46,166 bases of DNA, from NCBI GenBank assembly GCA_014338005.1, contig QUBZ01000025.1:1-46166 (forward strand), written 5' to 3'. The position numbers were made by a program, and so were the translations under genes. This DNA comes from Chloroflexota bacterium (GTDB lineage Bacteria; Chloroflexota; Anaerolineae; Aggregatilineales; Phototrophicaceae). Shown here piece after piece: positions 27,040 through 35,577 of the stretch (position 1 is the first letter of the stretch; each line of letters opens with the position of its first letter). The notes below the pieces were generated by a model, which was given only the letters and a program-made list of their open reading frames with translations, was not told the DNA's origin and made no database searches.

Positions 27040-28965
27040 TTAGTTGACCAGCGGCAGCGCGTAGAGCGTTTTGTCAAACGAACCAAAAATGATGACATCG
27101 TTAGCGATACAAGGGGTTGATGTGATCGCGCCGTTGGTCTTAAACTTCCAGCGTTCTTTGCCGGTTTGCATATCCACGCAGTAGAGGTACTCATCGGTGC
27201 CGCCAAAATAAACCGCGCCCTGATGAACGACTGGCGATGAAATAATCGGTTTGTCGGTTGCGAATTTCCATTTTTCCCTCGACGTTTGGGCATTGATGGC
27301 GTAGAGATGACCGTCCGCCGAGCCAAAAAACAGCAGGTCTTCCTCAACAACCGGCGACGAGATAACCGGCCCATTGGTACGAAAACGCCAGGAACTATAG
27401 CCGCTGCTGGCGTCCAGCGCATACACGTTATTGTCACTGGAGCCGACGTAACATATTCCTTCGACCTTATCCACAAAGGGGGATGATGTTACGGGGCGGC
27501 GGGTTCGATAGCTCCATTTGCGTTTGCCATCCAGCCCCAGGGCAAAAATTTCGCCGGACTCAGCGCCAAAGATGATAACTTCATTGGTAATCACGGGGCG
27601 GCTTCGCACGGCTTCGCCGGTCTGGAATTTCCAAAGGAAACGCCCATTGGGGGAGGCGAGGGCATAAAGGTGGCCGTCGTCGCTTCCGAAAAAGACGGCA
27701 TCTACCTCGGTGGCGATCCGCGCCGTACTCCGAATTTTGTCCTGCGTGGTGTACGACCAGTTGATGCGTCCGTTCCGGTAATCCACTGCGTAAAACGTGT
27801 TATCCTCCGAACCGAACAGCACCAGCTTATTGGAGTCATCAACCGCCGGCGATGCTGCGATGCCGCCATGCGTGGGATATTTCCAGACAAATGCGCCGGT
27901 TGAGAGATTGACGGCCCAGACATTGGTATCGTAAGAGCCGACAAAAACGAAATCCCGATGCACAACCGCACTGCTGCGAATTTCGTCCTCGGTGAGGAAT
28001 TTCCATTTGGGTTCGATTGTGCCGGAGGCTTCGACACCGGCAAAAAAGTCTGTGCCGGCCAGGCCCGTTCCTTTAACACCGCTGATAACAACCTGGGGCT
28101 GGAGGCGCATTTTTTCCAGCTCACTTTTCATCTCGGCGCAGCTCTGGAAACGATTGGCCGGCTCGAATGCCAGGGCTTTTTCGACGATTGCAACTAGGGC
28201 ATCGGGGGCTTTGGGGTTGTGCTGCGAGATTGGCCGCTCCGGGAAACTGAAGGGCGGCGCTAACCGGGGGTCCTGGCGGGTGAGGACGTGGTGTAAAGTC
28301 GCGCCCAAGCTGTAAATATCGCTCAAAATGGTTACGTCGCCCCTGTATTGTTCGGGCGCGCAGTAACCTTCAGTGCCGATCATGGTGTGCTTTTTAACGC
28401 CGCTGTCGAAAATTTTGGCGATGCCGAAGTCAATCAGGCGGATTTTCCCGAAACTATCCACCATGATATTGGACGGTTTAAGATCACGAAAGACAATCGG
28501 CTTGGGCTGCGTGTGCAGGTAGCTGATGACATCGCACAGTTCTATCGCCCAATCAATGATTTTTTCGATAGGTAGTTCTTTCGTTTTGGTGAGCAGGGCT
28601 TCCAGGTCGTTGCCATTGATGTATTCCATGACCAGATAAACGCGGTCGTTCTGGTCGAAGAAGTCAAAAATCTTGGGGATGGCCGGATGATTAAGGGTAG
28701 CGAGGATGTTGGCCTCGCGCTGAAATGTTTTGAGCGTGGAATTGTGCAGCGCTGGGTCGGTATTGGGGTTAATCATCTCCTTAACGGCGACGATTTTTCG
28801 GACATCAGGAAAGTTCAGGTCGCGGGCCTGGTAGACCGTACCCATGCCGCCACCGCCTACGACGCCGAGGATTTTATAGCGTTTCATCAAAACGATGTTG
28901 GCTTGCAGTGAACTTTCGCCGGAATTGTCGTTATCCGTCGCGGCGAATTTGGTCGTGTCGGGCAT
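27040..28965 (-). CDS. Soluble Ser/Thr protein kinase with C-terminal PQQ-type beta-propeller
   Basis: 641 aa. Kinase domain about 30-295: glycine loop GVVGGGGMGTVYQAR, catalytic Lys in VAVKEM (K62), HRD as VFRDLKPSN (His replaced by Phe, catalytic D161 kept), DFG (D179) and GTEGYCAPEQYRGD. Residues about 320-641 hold eight repeats of the type WKF-x-T...SSP-V...FGS-x-D-x-x-LYAL, an 8-bladed propeller as in PQQ-repeat proteins. No membrane helix separates the two, so the propeller is probably cytoplasmic. That is unlike PknB-type receptors. It is first gene of the signalling run, behind a good promoter. Confidence 0.95.
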   Translation of the reverse strand: MPDTTKFAATDNDNSGESSLQANIVLMKRYKILGVVGGGGMGTVYQARDLNFPDVRKIVAVKEMINPNTDPALHNSTLKTFQREANILATLNHPAIPKIFDFFDQNDRVYLVMEYINGNDLEALLTKTKELPIEKIIDWAIELCDVISYLHTQPKPIVFRDLKPSNIMVDSFGKIRLIDFGIAKIFDSGVKKHTMIGTEGYCAPEQYRGDVTILSDIYSLGATLHHVLTRQDPRLAPPFSFPERPISQHNPKAPDALVAIVEKALAFEPANRFQSCAEMKSELEKMRLQPQVVISGVKGTGLAGTDFFAGVEASGTIEPKWKFLTEDEIRSSAVVHRDFVFVGSYDTNVWAVNLSTGAFVWKYPTHGGIAASPAVDDSNKLVLFGSEDNTFYAVDYRNGRINWSYTTQDKIRSTARIATEVDAVFFGSDDGHLYALASPNGRFLWKFQTGEAVRSRPVITNEVIIFGAESGEIFALGLDGKRKWSYRTRRPVTSSPFVDKVEGICYVGSSDNNVYALDASSGYSSWRFRTNGPVISSPVVEEDLLFFGSADGHLYAINAQTSREKWKFATDKPIISSPVVHQGAVYFGGTDEYLYCVDMQTGKERWKFKTNGAITSTPCIANDVIIFGSFDKTLYALPLVN

Positions 28966-29012
28966 GATACGTTCGTCCTGTTTTCCTGATGTTTCGGCAC
29001 GTGAGATGTGTC

Positions 29013-29048
29013 TTGAATAATTATATTAAACCTGCAACAATACCGCAA
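29013..29048 (-). promoter_or_regulatory. Promoter of the kinase-phosphatase-FHA operon
   Basis: TTGCGG (29048-29043), 17-bp spacer, perfect TATAAT (29025-29020) on the minus strand, about 55 bp upstream of the kinase start. It drives at least six co-oriented genes down to 22911. Most junctions are 30 bp or less; the longest gap is about 67 bp. Confidence 0.7.
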
Positions 29049-29086
29049 TTCTCCTGATGTTAGGGAATTGCTGTAGTTGGGTTGTA

Positions 29087-30253
29087 ATGGTTGATACCCC
29101 ATACTCCATTTATCTGCATATTCCTTTCTGCCGCATAAAATGTACTTACTGCGCGTTTAATACCTACATCGGGCTGGATAACCTGATTGAGCCTTTCGTC
29201 GCGGCGTTGTGCCGGGAAATTGAAATTCTTGGCATGAGCAAACCCGGCCAACCGGTGGGAACGGTTTATCTGGGCGGCGGGACGCCCAGTGTATTAAGAC
29301 CTGACCAGATTGGCCGCATCCTGGCCGCTGTCCGGGGGGTGTTCGATCTGTCGCCGGATGCCGAAATTTCGATGGAAGCCAATCCGGGCGATCTCGACCC
29401 GCCGTATATGATGGCGATCCGGGAACAGGGCATTAACCGCGTCAGCATCGGGATGCAGTCGTCAAATAACAACGAACTGGAATTGTTCGGGCGGCGTCAT
29501 AACAATGATGCTGTCGCGCGCTCGGTGGCGGTGACGCGGCAGGCGGGATTCAACAATCTGAATCTCGACCTGATCTATGGCTTCCCGCATCAAACCCTGG
29601 ACAGCTGGGAAAACAGCCTGCGGCAGATGCTGCGGCTCGAACCGGAGCATGTGTCGTTATATGCTCTGGGGCTGGAAGATGGCACGGCGATGAAAGCCTG
29701 GGTTACGCGGGGGTACTTACCCGCGCCGGATGATGACCTGGCAGCCGATATGTACGAACTGGCATCCGATCTTTTGGATGGCGCCGGCTACGAACAGTAT
29801 GAAATCAGCAATTGGGCTAAACCGGGTTATGCCTGCCGCCATAACCTGCAATACTGGCGCAATCTGCCATATCCCGGTCTGGGGCCGGGCGCGCATGGTT
29901 ATGCTGACGGAATCCGATATTCGACTATTCTTTCGCCTCATAAGTATATCCAGGCGATGCAGAGGGCGAACGGCGTTTTCAAGTTCCCCCTGACGCCGGC
30001 AGCCGACCAGTCGGTGCGGGTGGACAGAGAGGCTGAAATTACTGATACGCTGCTGATGGGGCTGCGTTTAACGCAGGAAGGCATCAACCGCGCCGCGTTC
30101 CGCGAGCGGTTTGGCGTGGATCTGCCGGATTTGTACCCGTCGTTGATCGAAAAATACTGCGGGTACGGCCTGATGCAAGTAACCGAAGACCGCGTTTGTT
30201 TGACCCGGCAGGGGCGGTTTTTGAGCAGCGTTGTTTTTCGAGAATTCGTTTAA
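29087..30253 (+). CDS. hemW: HemW-type radical SAM protein
   Basis: 388 aa from ATG 29087 (MVDTPYSIYLHIPFC). The radical SAM cluster motif is CRIKCTYCAFN (C-x3-C-x2-C). GGGTPSVL, SMEANPGDLD, RVSIGMQSSN and NLDLIYGFPHQT follow, then the C-terminal HemN_C region. HemW is a heme chaperone; the cysteine pattern and length fit HemW better than oxygen-independent coproporphyrinogen oxidase. A second ATG at 29057 lacks a ribosome binding site. It is divergent from the kinase gene and convergent with the polyprenyl synthase gene, 17 bp apart. Confidence 0.92.
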   Translation: MVDTPYSIYLHIPFCRIKCTYCAFNTYIGLDNLIEPFVAALCREIEILGMSKPGQPVGTVYLGGGTPSVLRPDQIGRILAAVRGVFDLSPDAEISMEANPGDLDPPYMMAIREQGINRVSIGMQSSNNNELELFGRRHNNDAVARSVAVTRQAGFNNLNLDLIYGFPHQTLDSWENSLRQMLRLEPEHVSLYALGLEDGTAMKAWVTRGYLPAPDDDLAADMYELASDLLDGAGYEQYEISNWAKPGYACRHNLQYWRNLPYPGLGPGAHGYADGIRYSTILSPHKYIQAMQRANGVFKFPLTPAADQSVRVDREAEITDTLLMGLRLTQEGINRAAFRERFGVDLPDLYPSLIEKYCGYGLMQVTEDRVCLTRQGRFLSSVVFREFV

Positions 30254-30270
30254 GGGCGGCGGAAGGCGCT

Positions 30271-31284
30271 TCAGTATGTTCGTTTGAACAGGTTGTCCAC
30301 CAGTTTAAATAACCGCTCGGCGGCTGTTCCCTGCGGCGAAGCCCGGTTGAGGGAATCAAGCGCCTGATGATAATATTTTTCCTCCTGTTTTTGTGTGTAC
30401 TCGAACACCCCCAATTTGTTGAGGATGCTCACGGCTTCCTGCACGTCGGCTTCGGTGAAGGTTTCCCGGCGGTAGAGCGCGGCTAAATCCTCGCTGTGGC
30501 CGAGGCCATAAAGCACCGGAAGCGACTTCTTACGAGAGAGGATGTCGGTCGCTGCCGATTTGCCGGTGATTTCAGGGTCGCCCCAGATGCCCAGCAGATC
30601 GTCATGAATCTGGAACGCAATACCGAGGTTCAACCCGAAGGCCGCATATTGAGAAGCGGTTTGTTCATCCTGGCCGCCGATGAGCGCGCCGATTTCGGCA
30701 CTGGCGGCGATGAGGGCCGCCGACTTGCCGGAGATCATGGAGACGTATTCGTCCACACTGACGATGGGCTGGCTCTCGAAACGCATGTCTAGGTGCTGGC
30801 CGCGCGTCAGTTCAAGCGAGGTGGCGTTAAAAATATTCCCGATTCGGAAGGTGGTTTGCAGGGGAAGCGCGCCGGCGAGTTCTTCCAAAGCGCAGTAGGC
30901 CAGGGCAAACAGCGCATCGCCGGCATTGATAGCGTTGGCCCGCCCCCATATTTTCCAGACGGTAGGGCGTTTGTGGCGGGTGGGGCTGTTGTCCTGAATA
31001 TCGTCGTGGATGAGCGAGAAGTTGTGCAGCAGTTCTACCGCCGCTGCCGCCGGCAGCGCCGTCCGCCAGCCGCCGCCGGCGGCTTCGGCGCACAGCAGGA
31101 GGAGAATCGGACGGATACGTTTGCCGGTCGGCTGATTAAAAGGCTGATCGTTTTCGTCTACCCAACCGAGCGCGTAACGTATCATGACTCCGAAACCCGG
31201 CACGCCAGCCGGGAGGCGGGCAACGACCCGGCGCAGGGTGGAGTCCAATTCGGGGAGATAAGTTTGGGCGAGTTGCGCGAACAA
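30271..31284 (-). CDS. Polyprenyl (geranylgeranyl-type) diphosphate synthase
   Basis: 337 aa, normal length. Condenses isopentenyl diphosphate onto allylic diphosphates. First Asp-rich motif LIHDDIQDNS (94-98), second FQIHDDLLGIWGD, with PTGKRIRP binding the substrate. The residues before the first motif (ELLHNFS) do not let me fix chain length. The start is TTG 31284 with AGGA upstream. It lies 25 bp after fni, so isomerase and synthase are probably one operon for isoprenoid supply. Confidence 0.93.
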   Translation of the reverse strand: MFAQLAQTYLPELDSTLRRVVARLPAGVPGFGVMIRYALGWVDENDQPFNQPTGKRIRPILLLLCAEAAGGGWRTALPAAAAVELLHNFSLIHDDIQDNSPTRHKRPTVWKIWGRANAINAGDALFALAYCALEELAGALPLQTTFRIGNIFNATSLELTRGQHLDMRFESQPIVSVDEYVSMISGKSAALIAASAEIGALIGGQDEQTASQYAAFGLNLGIAFQIHDDLLGIWGDPEITGKSAATDILSRKKSLPVLYGLGHSEDLAALYRRETFTEADVQEAVSILNKLGVFEYTQKQEEKYYHQALDSLNRASPQGTAAERLFKLVDNLFKRTY

Positions 31285-31309
31285 TGACAGCAGTCCTATT
31301 TGAGAACGG

Positions 31310-32350
31310 TCAGACTTTCAGCAGGGGTGTTTCCTGTAAAGCGCGAATGTTCTGCGCCCCGCAGCACAACATGGCGATACGGATTTGCGCGGTCAGCTCC
31401 TGAATGAGCTGTTCAACCGCTTCCACCGATTGATCGGCAGCTTTGAGAAATGGGCCGGCCAATCCGCCTGCGACCGCGCCCAACGCGATACATTTAACGA
31501 TATCTATGCCGTCGCGCAGGCCGCCGCTGGCGAAAATGGGCAGACCCGGCGCGCCGGCACGCGCATACTGAACGGCGTCGGCGGTGGGGATGCCCCAGTC
31601 CGCGAAACAGGCCGCGACGCGGGCATGAAAAGCGTTGGGGGCGCGGTGGTACTCAACCTCGCTCCAGGATGTGCCGCCCGAACCGGCGACATCAATGGCA
31701 GAAACACCGGCGTTTTTTAAATCGCGCGCATTTTGTTCGGAAAATCCCCACCCGACTTCTTTGGCGATCACCGGGACGGGCAGCGTTTTACAGACCCGTT
31801 CGACCTTCGCCAGCAGGCCGGCAAAATTGGTATCGCCTTCCGGCTGCACCGCCTCTTGCAGGACGTTAAAGTGCAGAATCAGCGCGTCGGCCTCGATCAT
31901 ATCTACGGCGCGCTGGCATTCATCGGGGCCATAACGGTAGTTTAACTGCACAGCCCCCAGGTTGGCAAAGAGCAGGATGTCCGGCGCGACATTCCGCACC
32001 TGATAGGTATAAGCCAGCGCCGCGTCTTCGACGGCTGCGCGCTGCGAGCCTAAGCCCATCGCTGCACCGTGTTTCTGGGCGGCTGCGGCCAGATTTTGAT
32101 TGATGCGGTGGGCGATGTCAGTTCCGCCGGTCATGGATGAGATGATAATGGGGGTGGACAGCGTTTTGCCGAAGATGTTTATGCGGGTATCTATATCGCT
32201 GAGGTTAAGTTCGGGAACGGCCTGATGCAAAAAACGATAACGCTCCAGGCCGGTTGTCAGGCGCGGAAACTGGACATCTTTTTCAAGGTTGATACGGATA
32301 TGGTCGGCTTTGCGACTTTCGGTTGTCGGCGTATCCGTGACTTTGCTCAT
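31310..32350 (-). CDS. fni: Isopentenyl-diphosphate delta-isomerase, type 2 (FMN)
   Basis: 346 aa, normal length. Interconverts IPP and DMAPP using FMN and [80 protein letters not shown] and [14 protein letters not shown] are the conserved FMN and substrate loops. It is first of fni-polyprenyl synthase, with a TTGACA promoter and repeated elements in front. It is divergent from acpP. Confidence 0.97.
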   Translation of the reverse strand: MSKVTDTPTTESRKADHIRINLEKDVQFPRLTTGLERYRFLHQAVPELNLSDIDTRINIFGKTLSTPIIISSMTGGTDIAHRINQNLAAAAQKHGAAMGLGSQRAAVEDAALAYTYQVRNVAPDILLFANLGAVQLNYRYGPDECQRAVDMIEADALILHFNVLQEAVQPEGDTNFAGLLAKVERVCKTLPVPVIAKEVGWGFSEQNARDLKNAGVSAIDVAGSGGTSWSEVEYHRAPNAFHARVAACFADWGIPTADAVQYARAGAPGLPIFASGGLRDGIDIVKCIALGAVAGGLAGPFLKAADQSVEAVEQLIQELTAQIRIAMLCCGAQNIRALQETPLLKV

Positions 32351-32361
32351 GGTGTGGTGTT

Positions 32362-32410
32362 CCTAATAAGGGTGGAGCTAATCCTACCTAATAAGGGAAG
32401 TCTGTGTCAA
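32362..32410 (-). promoter_or_regulatory. fni promoter with repeated CCCTTATTAGG elements
   Basis: TTGACA (32410-32405), 18-bp spacer, TAGGAT (32386-32381). The 11-bp CCCTTATTAGG occurs twice in the same orientation, at 32397-32387 (in the spacer, touching the -10) and at 32372-32362 (just after the expected start). The copies are 25 bp apart, about 2.4 helical turns. This suits a repressor site covering the promoter. Confidence 0.55.
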
Positions 32411-32416
32411 CTCCGT

Positions 32417-32451
32417 TTGTCTGCTGGCACATTATCGGTATAATGAGTGCC
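32417..32451 (+). promoter_or_regulatory. Promoter of acpP
   Basis: TTGTCT (32417-32422), 16-bp spacer, perfect TATAAT (32439-32444), start near 32451. The ribosome binding site GGGAGG is before ATG 32496. Confidence 0.65.
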
Positions 32452-32495
32452 TGCTATCTGGCAAACACAATGCCCCACATAATGGGAGGTTCATA

Positions 32496-32741
32496 ATGGC
32501 ATCAACTGAAGAACGTGTTCGGAATATCGTGGTTGATCTGCTCGGTGTCGAGGCCGATCGGGTTGTTCCCAACGCGCGTTTCCGGGAGGACCTGGAAGCC
32601 GATTCACTCGATCTGGTGGAATTGATTATGGCTTTTGAGGAAGAGTTCGGCGGCGAGATCAGCGACGAGGACGCGCAGAAAATCACCTCGGTTGGCGAGG
32701 CAATTGTCTACATCAACGAACGTATGGGGGGAAGCGGTTAG
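32496..32741 (+). CDS. acpP: Acyl carrier protein
   Basis: 81 aa. The phosphopantetheine attachment serine is in [12 protein letters not shown], and the acidic helix 2 and [20 protein letters not shown] are typical of fatty-acid ACP. No fatty acid synthase gene is adjacent; it stands alone between fni and a convergent membrane gene. Confidence 0.95.
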   Translation: MASTEERVRNIVVDLLGVEADRVVPNARFREDLEADSLDLVELIMAFEEEFGGEISDEDAQKITSVGEAIVYINERMGGSG

Positions 32742-32779
32742 CCTGCTCCAACAGTCGTCCCGGCAGCGTCAAATGTCCG

Positions 32780-32822
32780 GCAGGGTAGCGCGTCTAAAAC
32801 GCTCTACCTTGTTTTATTTGTG
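32780..32822 (+). terminator. Probable terminator of acpP
   Basis: An imperfect stem (GGGTAGCG with CGCTCTACC, two mismatched or bulged bases) is followed by TTGTTTTATTTGT. It overlaps the last bases of the convergent membrane gene. Confidence 0.5.
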
Positions 32823-33415
32823 CTGGCGGCGCGAGCGGGAAAACAGAGCCAGCTTAAGATCAGGCAGCAGATAACAAAACCACCACCGCCAAGGCCACTG
32901 AAGATGGCTAGATGAAATTCTTGAACGAGGCTGACGGCTTGCATCAGCCCCACAAGGGCCGCCGCTGCTGCGACCGCTGCGATAAAGGCGGCTGCCCACC
33001 GCCAGGATGCCGGACGAACGACCAGGCCGACCACAGCGCCGATAAAAGCAGCCAAAGCCAGCGCCATCTGCTGGCGATAATTGGGATCGTCAGCATACTG
33101 GGTGAAAAATTCGAGCGGGGGGAGCAGGGCGATCGTTAACGTGACTGCCAGAACCCCATTGAGCGCCCGTGAACCATCGCGGCGGGTGTTGAGTGCCGCA
33201 GCCCAGGCGAGGCCGACCAGCGGGGCGCGCAGCAGAAAACTCGCCAGAAGGGGCGGGGATGAAACTCGAACGACGGGATGAAGGCTGGCCCATTCGGCCA
33301 GATCATAAGCGCCCATGCTGAGGGCGGCATCCGGCGAAACAACCCAGGGCAGGCTGTAAAAAACAAGCGCGATCAGGATAAGCGGCCATATAGGAACGGA
33401 TTTCGGCATTGGCAT
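32804..33415 (-). CDS. Membrane protein of unknown function
   Basis: 203 aa with about five hydrophobic segments. No known family is recognised. The loop after helix 1 (DLAEWASLHPVVRVSSPP) is the most polar part and would be external. It begins 6 bp after the chelatase-type ATPase gene and ends the 35.5-32.8 kb run. It could be an accessory membrane component of that ATPase, but nothing in the sequence shows it. Confidence 0.7.
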   Translation of the reverse strand: MPMPKSVPIWPLILIALVFYSLPWVVSPDAALSMGAYDLAEWASLHPVVRVSSPPLLASFLLRAPLVGLAWAAALNTRRDGSRALNGVLAVTLTIALLPPLEFFTQYADDPNYRQQMALALAAFIGAVVGLVVRPASWRWAAAFIAAVAAAAALVGLMQAVSLVQEFHLAIFSGLGGGGFVICCLILSWLCFPARAASTNKTR

Positions 33416-33421
33416 GGTTTG

Positions 33422-34585
33422 TTAACCTATGAGTTCGTCAATGCGCGCGCGGATTTGTTCATCCTCTTCATGCTGGCTTTCAAAAAAGCGCGTCATAAAT
33501 TCGCTGCGCCGCTGGCGGAGCGCCATAGGAGCGATGGCGCGAATGTCCTGAGCGGTCACCACGTCTCGGCCATCGGAGGCAGCGTAGGCGCGGGCGGCTT
33601 CAAACAAGGTGTACTCGGCGCGGTGCGAATCGATTCCCAGGTCGTGAACCAGGGTAAGCGCAATATCCATCGCTTCGTCAGACAGCGTGGTTTGTTTGAG
33701 CAGCTCGCGCGCCAGCAGAATCTCGTCCCGAACTTCGGCAGTGGGGATTTCCCACTGCCTGAGGAACTGGGTGATATTCTGCCGGTAGCTGCGGACACGC
33801 CGGTAAACCTCCAGGCGCTCCTCTTTGGTGGTTAGGCCGCGCACGTTGATACGCAGCCCGAAACGATCGAGGATCTGCGGGCGCAGGCGGCCTTCTTCCG
33901 GGTTCATTGAGCCGATGAGGACGAAACGCGAACGATACGTGCCGGACATCGCGCCCCGCCGCACCGTGTAACTGCCCTGGGCGGCAGCGTCCAAAATGGC
34001 ATCCACAATCGTATCATCCAGCAGATTCACTTCGTCAATGTACAGCAGGTTGTTATCTGCCCGCGCTAGGATACCCCGTTCCAGGCGGATGCGCTGCTGC
34101 TGGACGGCAATACGTTCGTTGATGCCGCCGACCACATCTTCAAGCCGGGCGTTTAAAGGCAGTTCGACCAGTTTAACCGGCTCGTAATGCGAAATGGACT
34201 GCCCGGCATGATATTTTTCGTAGCAGTCCGGGTAAAGCAGACGCGCGTTTTCGTGATTCAGGTCTTCGGGCAGGACGCCTTCGTCGCAGTCGCTCACTTC
34301 CACGTCCGGCAGAATATTGGTCAGGCTTCTGACGGCGGTTGTTTTTCCTGTGCCGCGCGGCCCGATCAAAAGCACGCCGCCGACAGCCGGATTGATGACG
34401 GCTAACAGCAGAGCGATACGCATTTCGTGCTGGCCGACAATCGCCAGGAAAGGGAATGGGCGCGGTTCGGCCAGGCCGAGATCGGGAGCTTCTTCCGCCA
34501 GAATCGCGCGCGCGCCGGCTTGATTAAGCAGCCGCAGCAGGGCGGACTGTTCGACGCCGCCCAGAGTGGGCAGAGATTCGCTCAT
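33422..34585 (-). CDS. Magnesium-chelatase-type AAA+ ATPase (subunit I family)
   Basis: 387 aa, near the length of BchI/ChlI. Walker A GPRGTGKTTAV, LPLNARLEDVVGGINE insertion, Walker B NLLYIDEVNLLDD, sensor 1 VLIGSMNPEEGRLRPQILDRFGL are family-typical. In chlorophyll and cobalamin synthesis subunit I works with D and H (or CobN) subunits. None of those is encoded here, so a role as a general MoxR-like ATPase is equally possible. Its ATG overlaps the thioesterase stop by 4 bp. Confidence 0.88.
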   Translation of the reverse strand: MSESLPTLGGVEQSALLRLLNQAGARAILAEEAPDLGLAEPRPFPFLAIVGQHEMRIALLLAVINPAVGGVLLIGPRGTGKTTAVRSLTNILPDVEVSDCDEGVLPEDLNHENARLLYPDCYEKYHAGQSISHYEPVKLVELPLNARLEDVVGGINERIAVQQQRIRLERGILARADNNLLYIDEVNLLDDTIVDAILDAAAQGSYTVRRGAMSGTYRSRFVLIGSMNPEEGRLRPQILDRFGLRINVRGLTTKEERLEVYRRVRSYRQNITQFLRQWEIPTAEVRDEILLARELLKQTTLSDEAMDIALTLVHDLGIDSHRAEYTLFEAARAYAASDGRDVVTAQDIRAIAPMALRQRRSEFMTRFFESQHEEDEQIRARIDELIG

Positions 34586-35073
34586 ATAGCTTCCTGGTTT
34601 TCTCGGTCGCGCTGTTGTTTGCGGTAAGCCTGCCGCTGCCTGGCTTGTTCGGCGCGCGCCTGCTGTTCGGGCGTTTCGTAGATAAGTTCAGGAACGGCTG
34701 CCGGGTGGCCGTCCGCCCCTAAAGCCACATAAACCAGATAGGCGCTGTTGGTGACTTTCGACTGTCCGAGCAGCGGGTTTTCGGCAGTAACCTCGACGCG
34801 CACTTCCATTGAACTGCGCCCAACGTAGGTCAGTTCCGCGTTACACATCACAAGATTACCCAGCAGGATAGGTTCCATAAAGGTCATCGAGTCAATGGCG
34901 ACGGTGACGACCGGCATCCGCGCATGGCGCATGGCGACCAGCGCGCCGGCTTCATCCACCATCTTCATAATGACACCGCCATGAACGTTACCATGCGCGT
35001 TCGCATCCTGCGGCCCCATCAGGGCGCTTAAGGTGACACGGGATTCGTGGATATTTTTCCTGGCGCGATCCAT
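34582..35073 (-). CDS. Acyl-CoA thioesterase, hotdog fold
   Basis: 163 aa. The hotdog core is clear: NAHGNVHGGVIMKMVDEAGALVA with the catalytic Asp/Glu helix and VAIDSMTFMEPILLG strand, then ELTYVGRSSMEVRVEV. It belongs to the YciA/BACH type that hydrolyses acyl-CoA. The C-terminal tail from about 140 is rich in Gln/Arg and probably disordered. It lies 9 bp after the 131-aa gene and overlaps the chelatase-type gene by 4 bp. Confidence 0.92.
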   Translation of the reverse strand: MDRARKNIHESRVTLSALMGPQDANAHGNVHGGVIMKMVDEAGALVAMRHARMPVVTVAIDSMTFMEPILLGNLVMCNAELTYVGRSSMEVRVEVTAENPLLGQSKVTNSAYLVYVALGADGHPAAVPELIYETPEQQARAEQARQRQAYRKQQRDRENQEAI

Positions 35074-35082
35074 ACAGCGGCT

Positions 35083-35478
35083 CTAATCCATATCGGGAAC
35101 CAGGTCGGAGACGCGCTTAAACACCTCGTCATCCCAGTCCAGAACGTCAATTTTGTCAAAACCCAGTTCGCTGCACATAGGGGGCAGGGGCGCGCGCGCC
35201 GGGAAGTTCTGGGGTTTGGCCGGTTTAGGCGGGCGATCCTTCAAAAGCGGGGGGCGGTCGTAGGTGCGCTTGCGGATGATACGGCCATCCGGCCACAAGT
35301 TGCCGACCCACTCGCCGGCGGTCGTGTAAACATCATGGGTTTCGCCGCGCACAAAGCCGATATACTCGCCTCGCGTATCCCATAGATATTCACCGATTTT
35401 GACGGCGTGCCAGTCGCCTTTGGTATCGTAAACAAAAAACGGCTTATTCGGGTCAATCGTGAATTTTCTGGCGCTCAT
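35083..35478 (-). CDS. 131-aa beta-repeat protein, function unknown
   Basis: The N-terminal 70 residues hold short internal repeats of an aromatic-DxxG type: FFVYDTKGDW, YLWDTRGEYIGFV, VYTTAGEWVGNLWPDG. These suggest a small all-beta flower or barrel made of beta-hairpins. A Pro/Lys-rich linker (RPPKPAKPQ) and an acidic tail follow. I recognise no family. GGATGGGGATT precedes the ATG. It is the first gene of a four-gene run with the thioesterase, ATPase and membrane protein. Confidence 0.75.
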   Translation of the reverse strand: MSARKFTIDPNKPFFVYDTKGDWHAVKIGEYLWDTRGEYIGFVRGETHDVYTTAGEWVGNLWPDGRIIRKRTYDRPPLLKDRPPKPAKPQNFPARAPLPPMCSELGFDKIDVLDWDDEVFKRVSDLVPDMD

Positions 35479-35529
35479 ATTGAATCCCCATCCTGGTCGC
35501 TATCGAATACCAAAACACTCGTTTTCTGG

Positions 35530-35546
35530 ATAATAAGATTATAGCA
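35530..35546 (-). promoter_or_regulatory. Extended -10 promoter of the 131-aa gene operon
   Basis: TGCTATAAT on the minus strand (35546-35538) is an extended -10; no -35 is seen. It lies about 60 bp before the gene's ATG. Confidence 0.5.
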
Positions 35547-35577
35547 CTTTGTGGAGATTTTCTCTGGGAATGGATGG

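Noticed and set aside
32387..32397. CCTTATTAGG resembles the eukaryotic CArG box
   Set aside because: Bacterial context; the resemblance is coincidence, and only the repetition within the promoter is meaningful.
33278..33835. 185-codon plus-strand frame opposite the chelatase-type ATPase
   Set aside because: Antisense shadow of a clear AAA+ gene, with no ribosome binding site or family motif.
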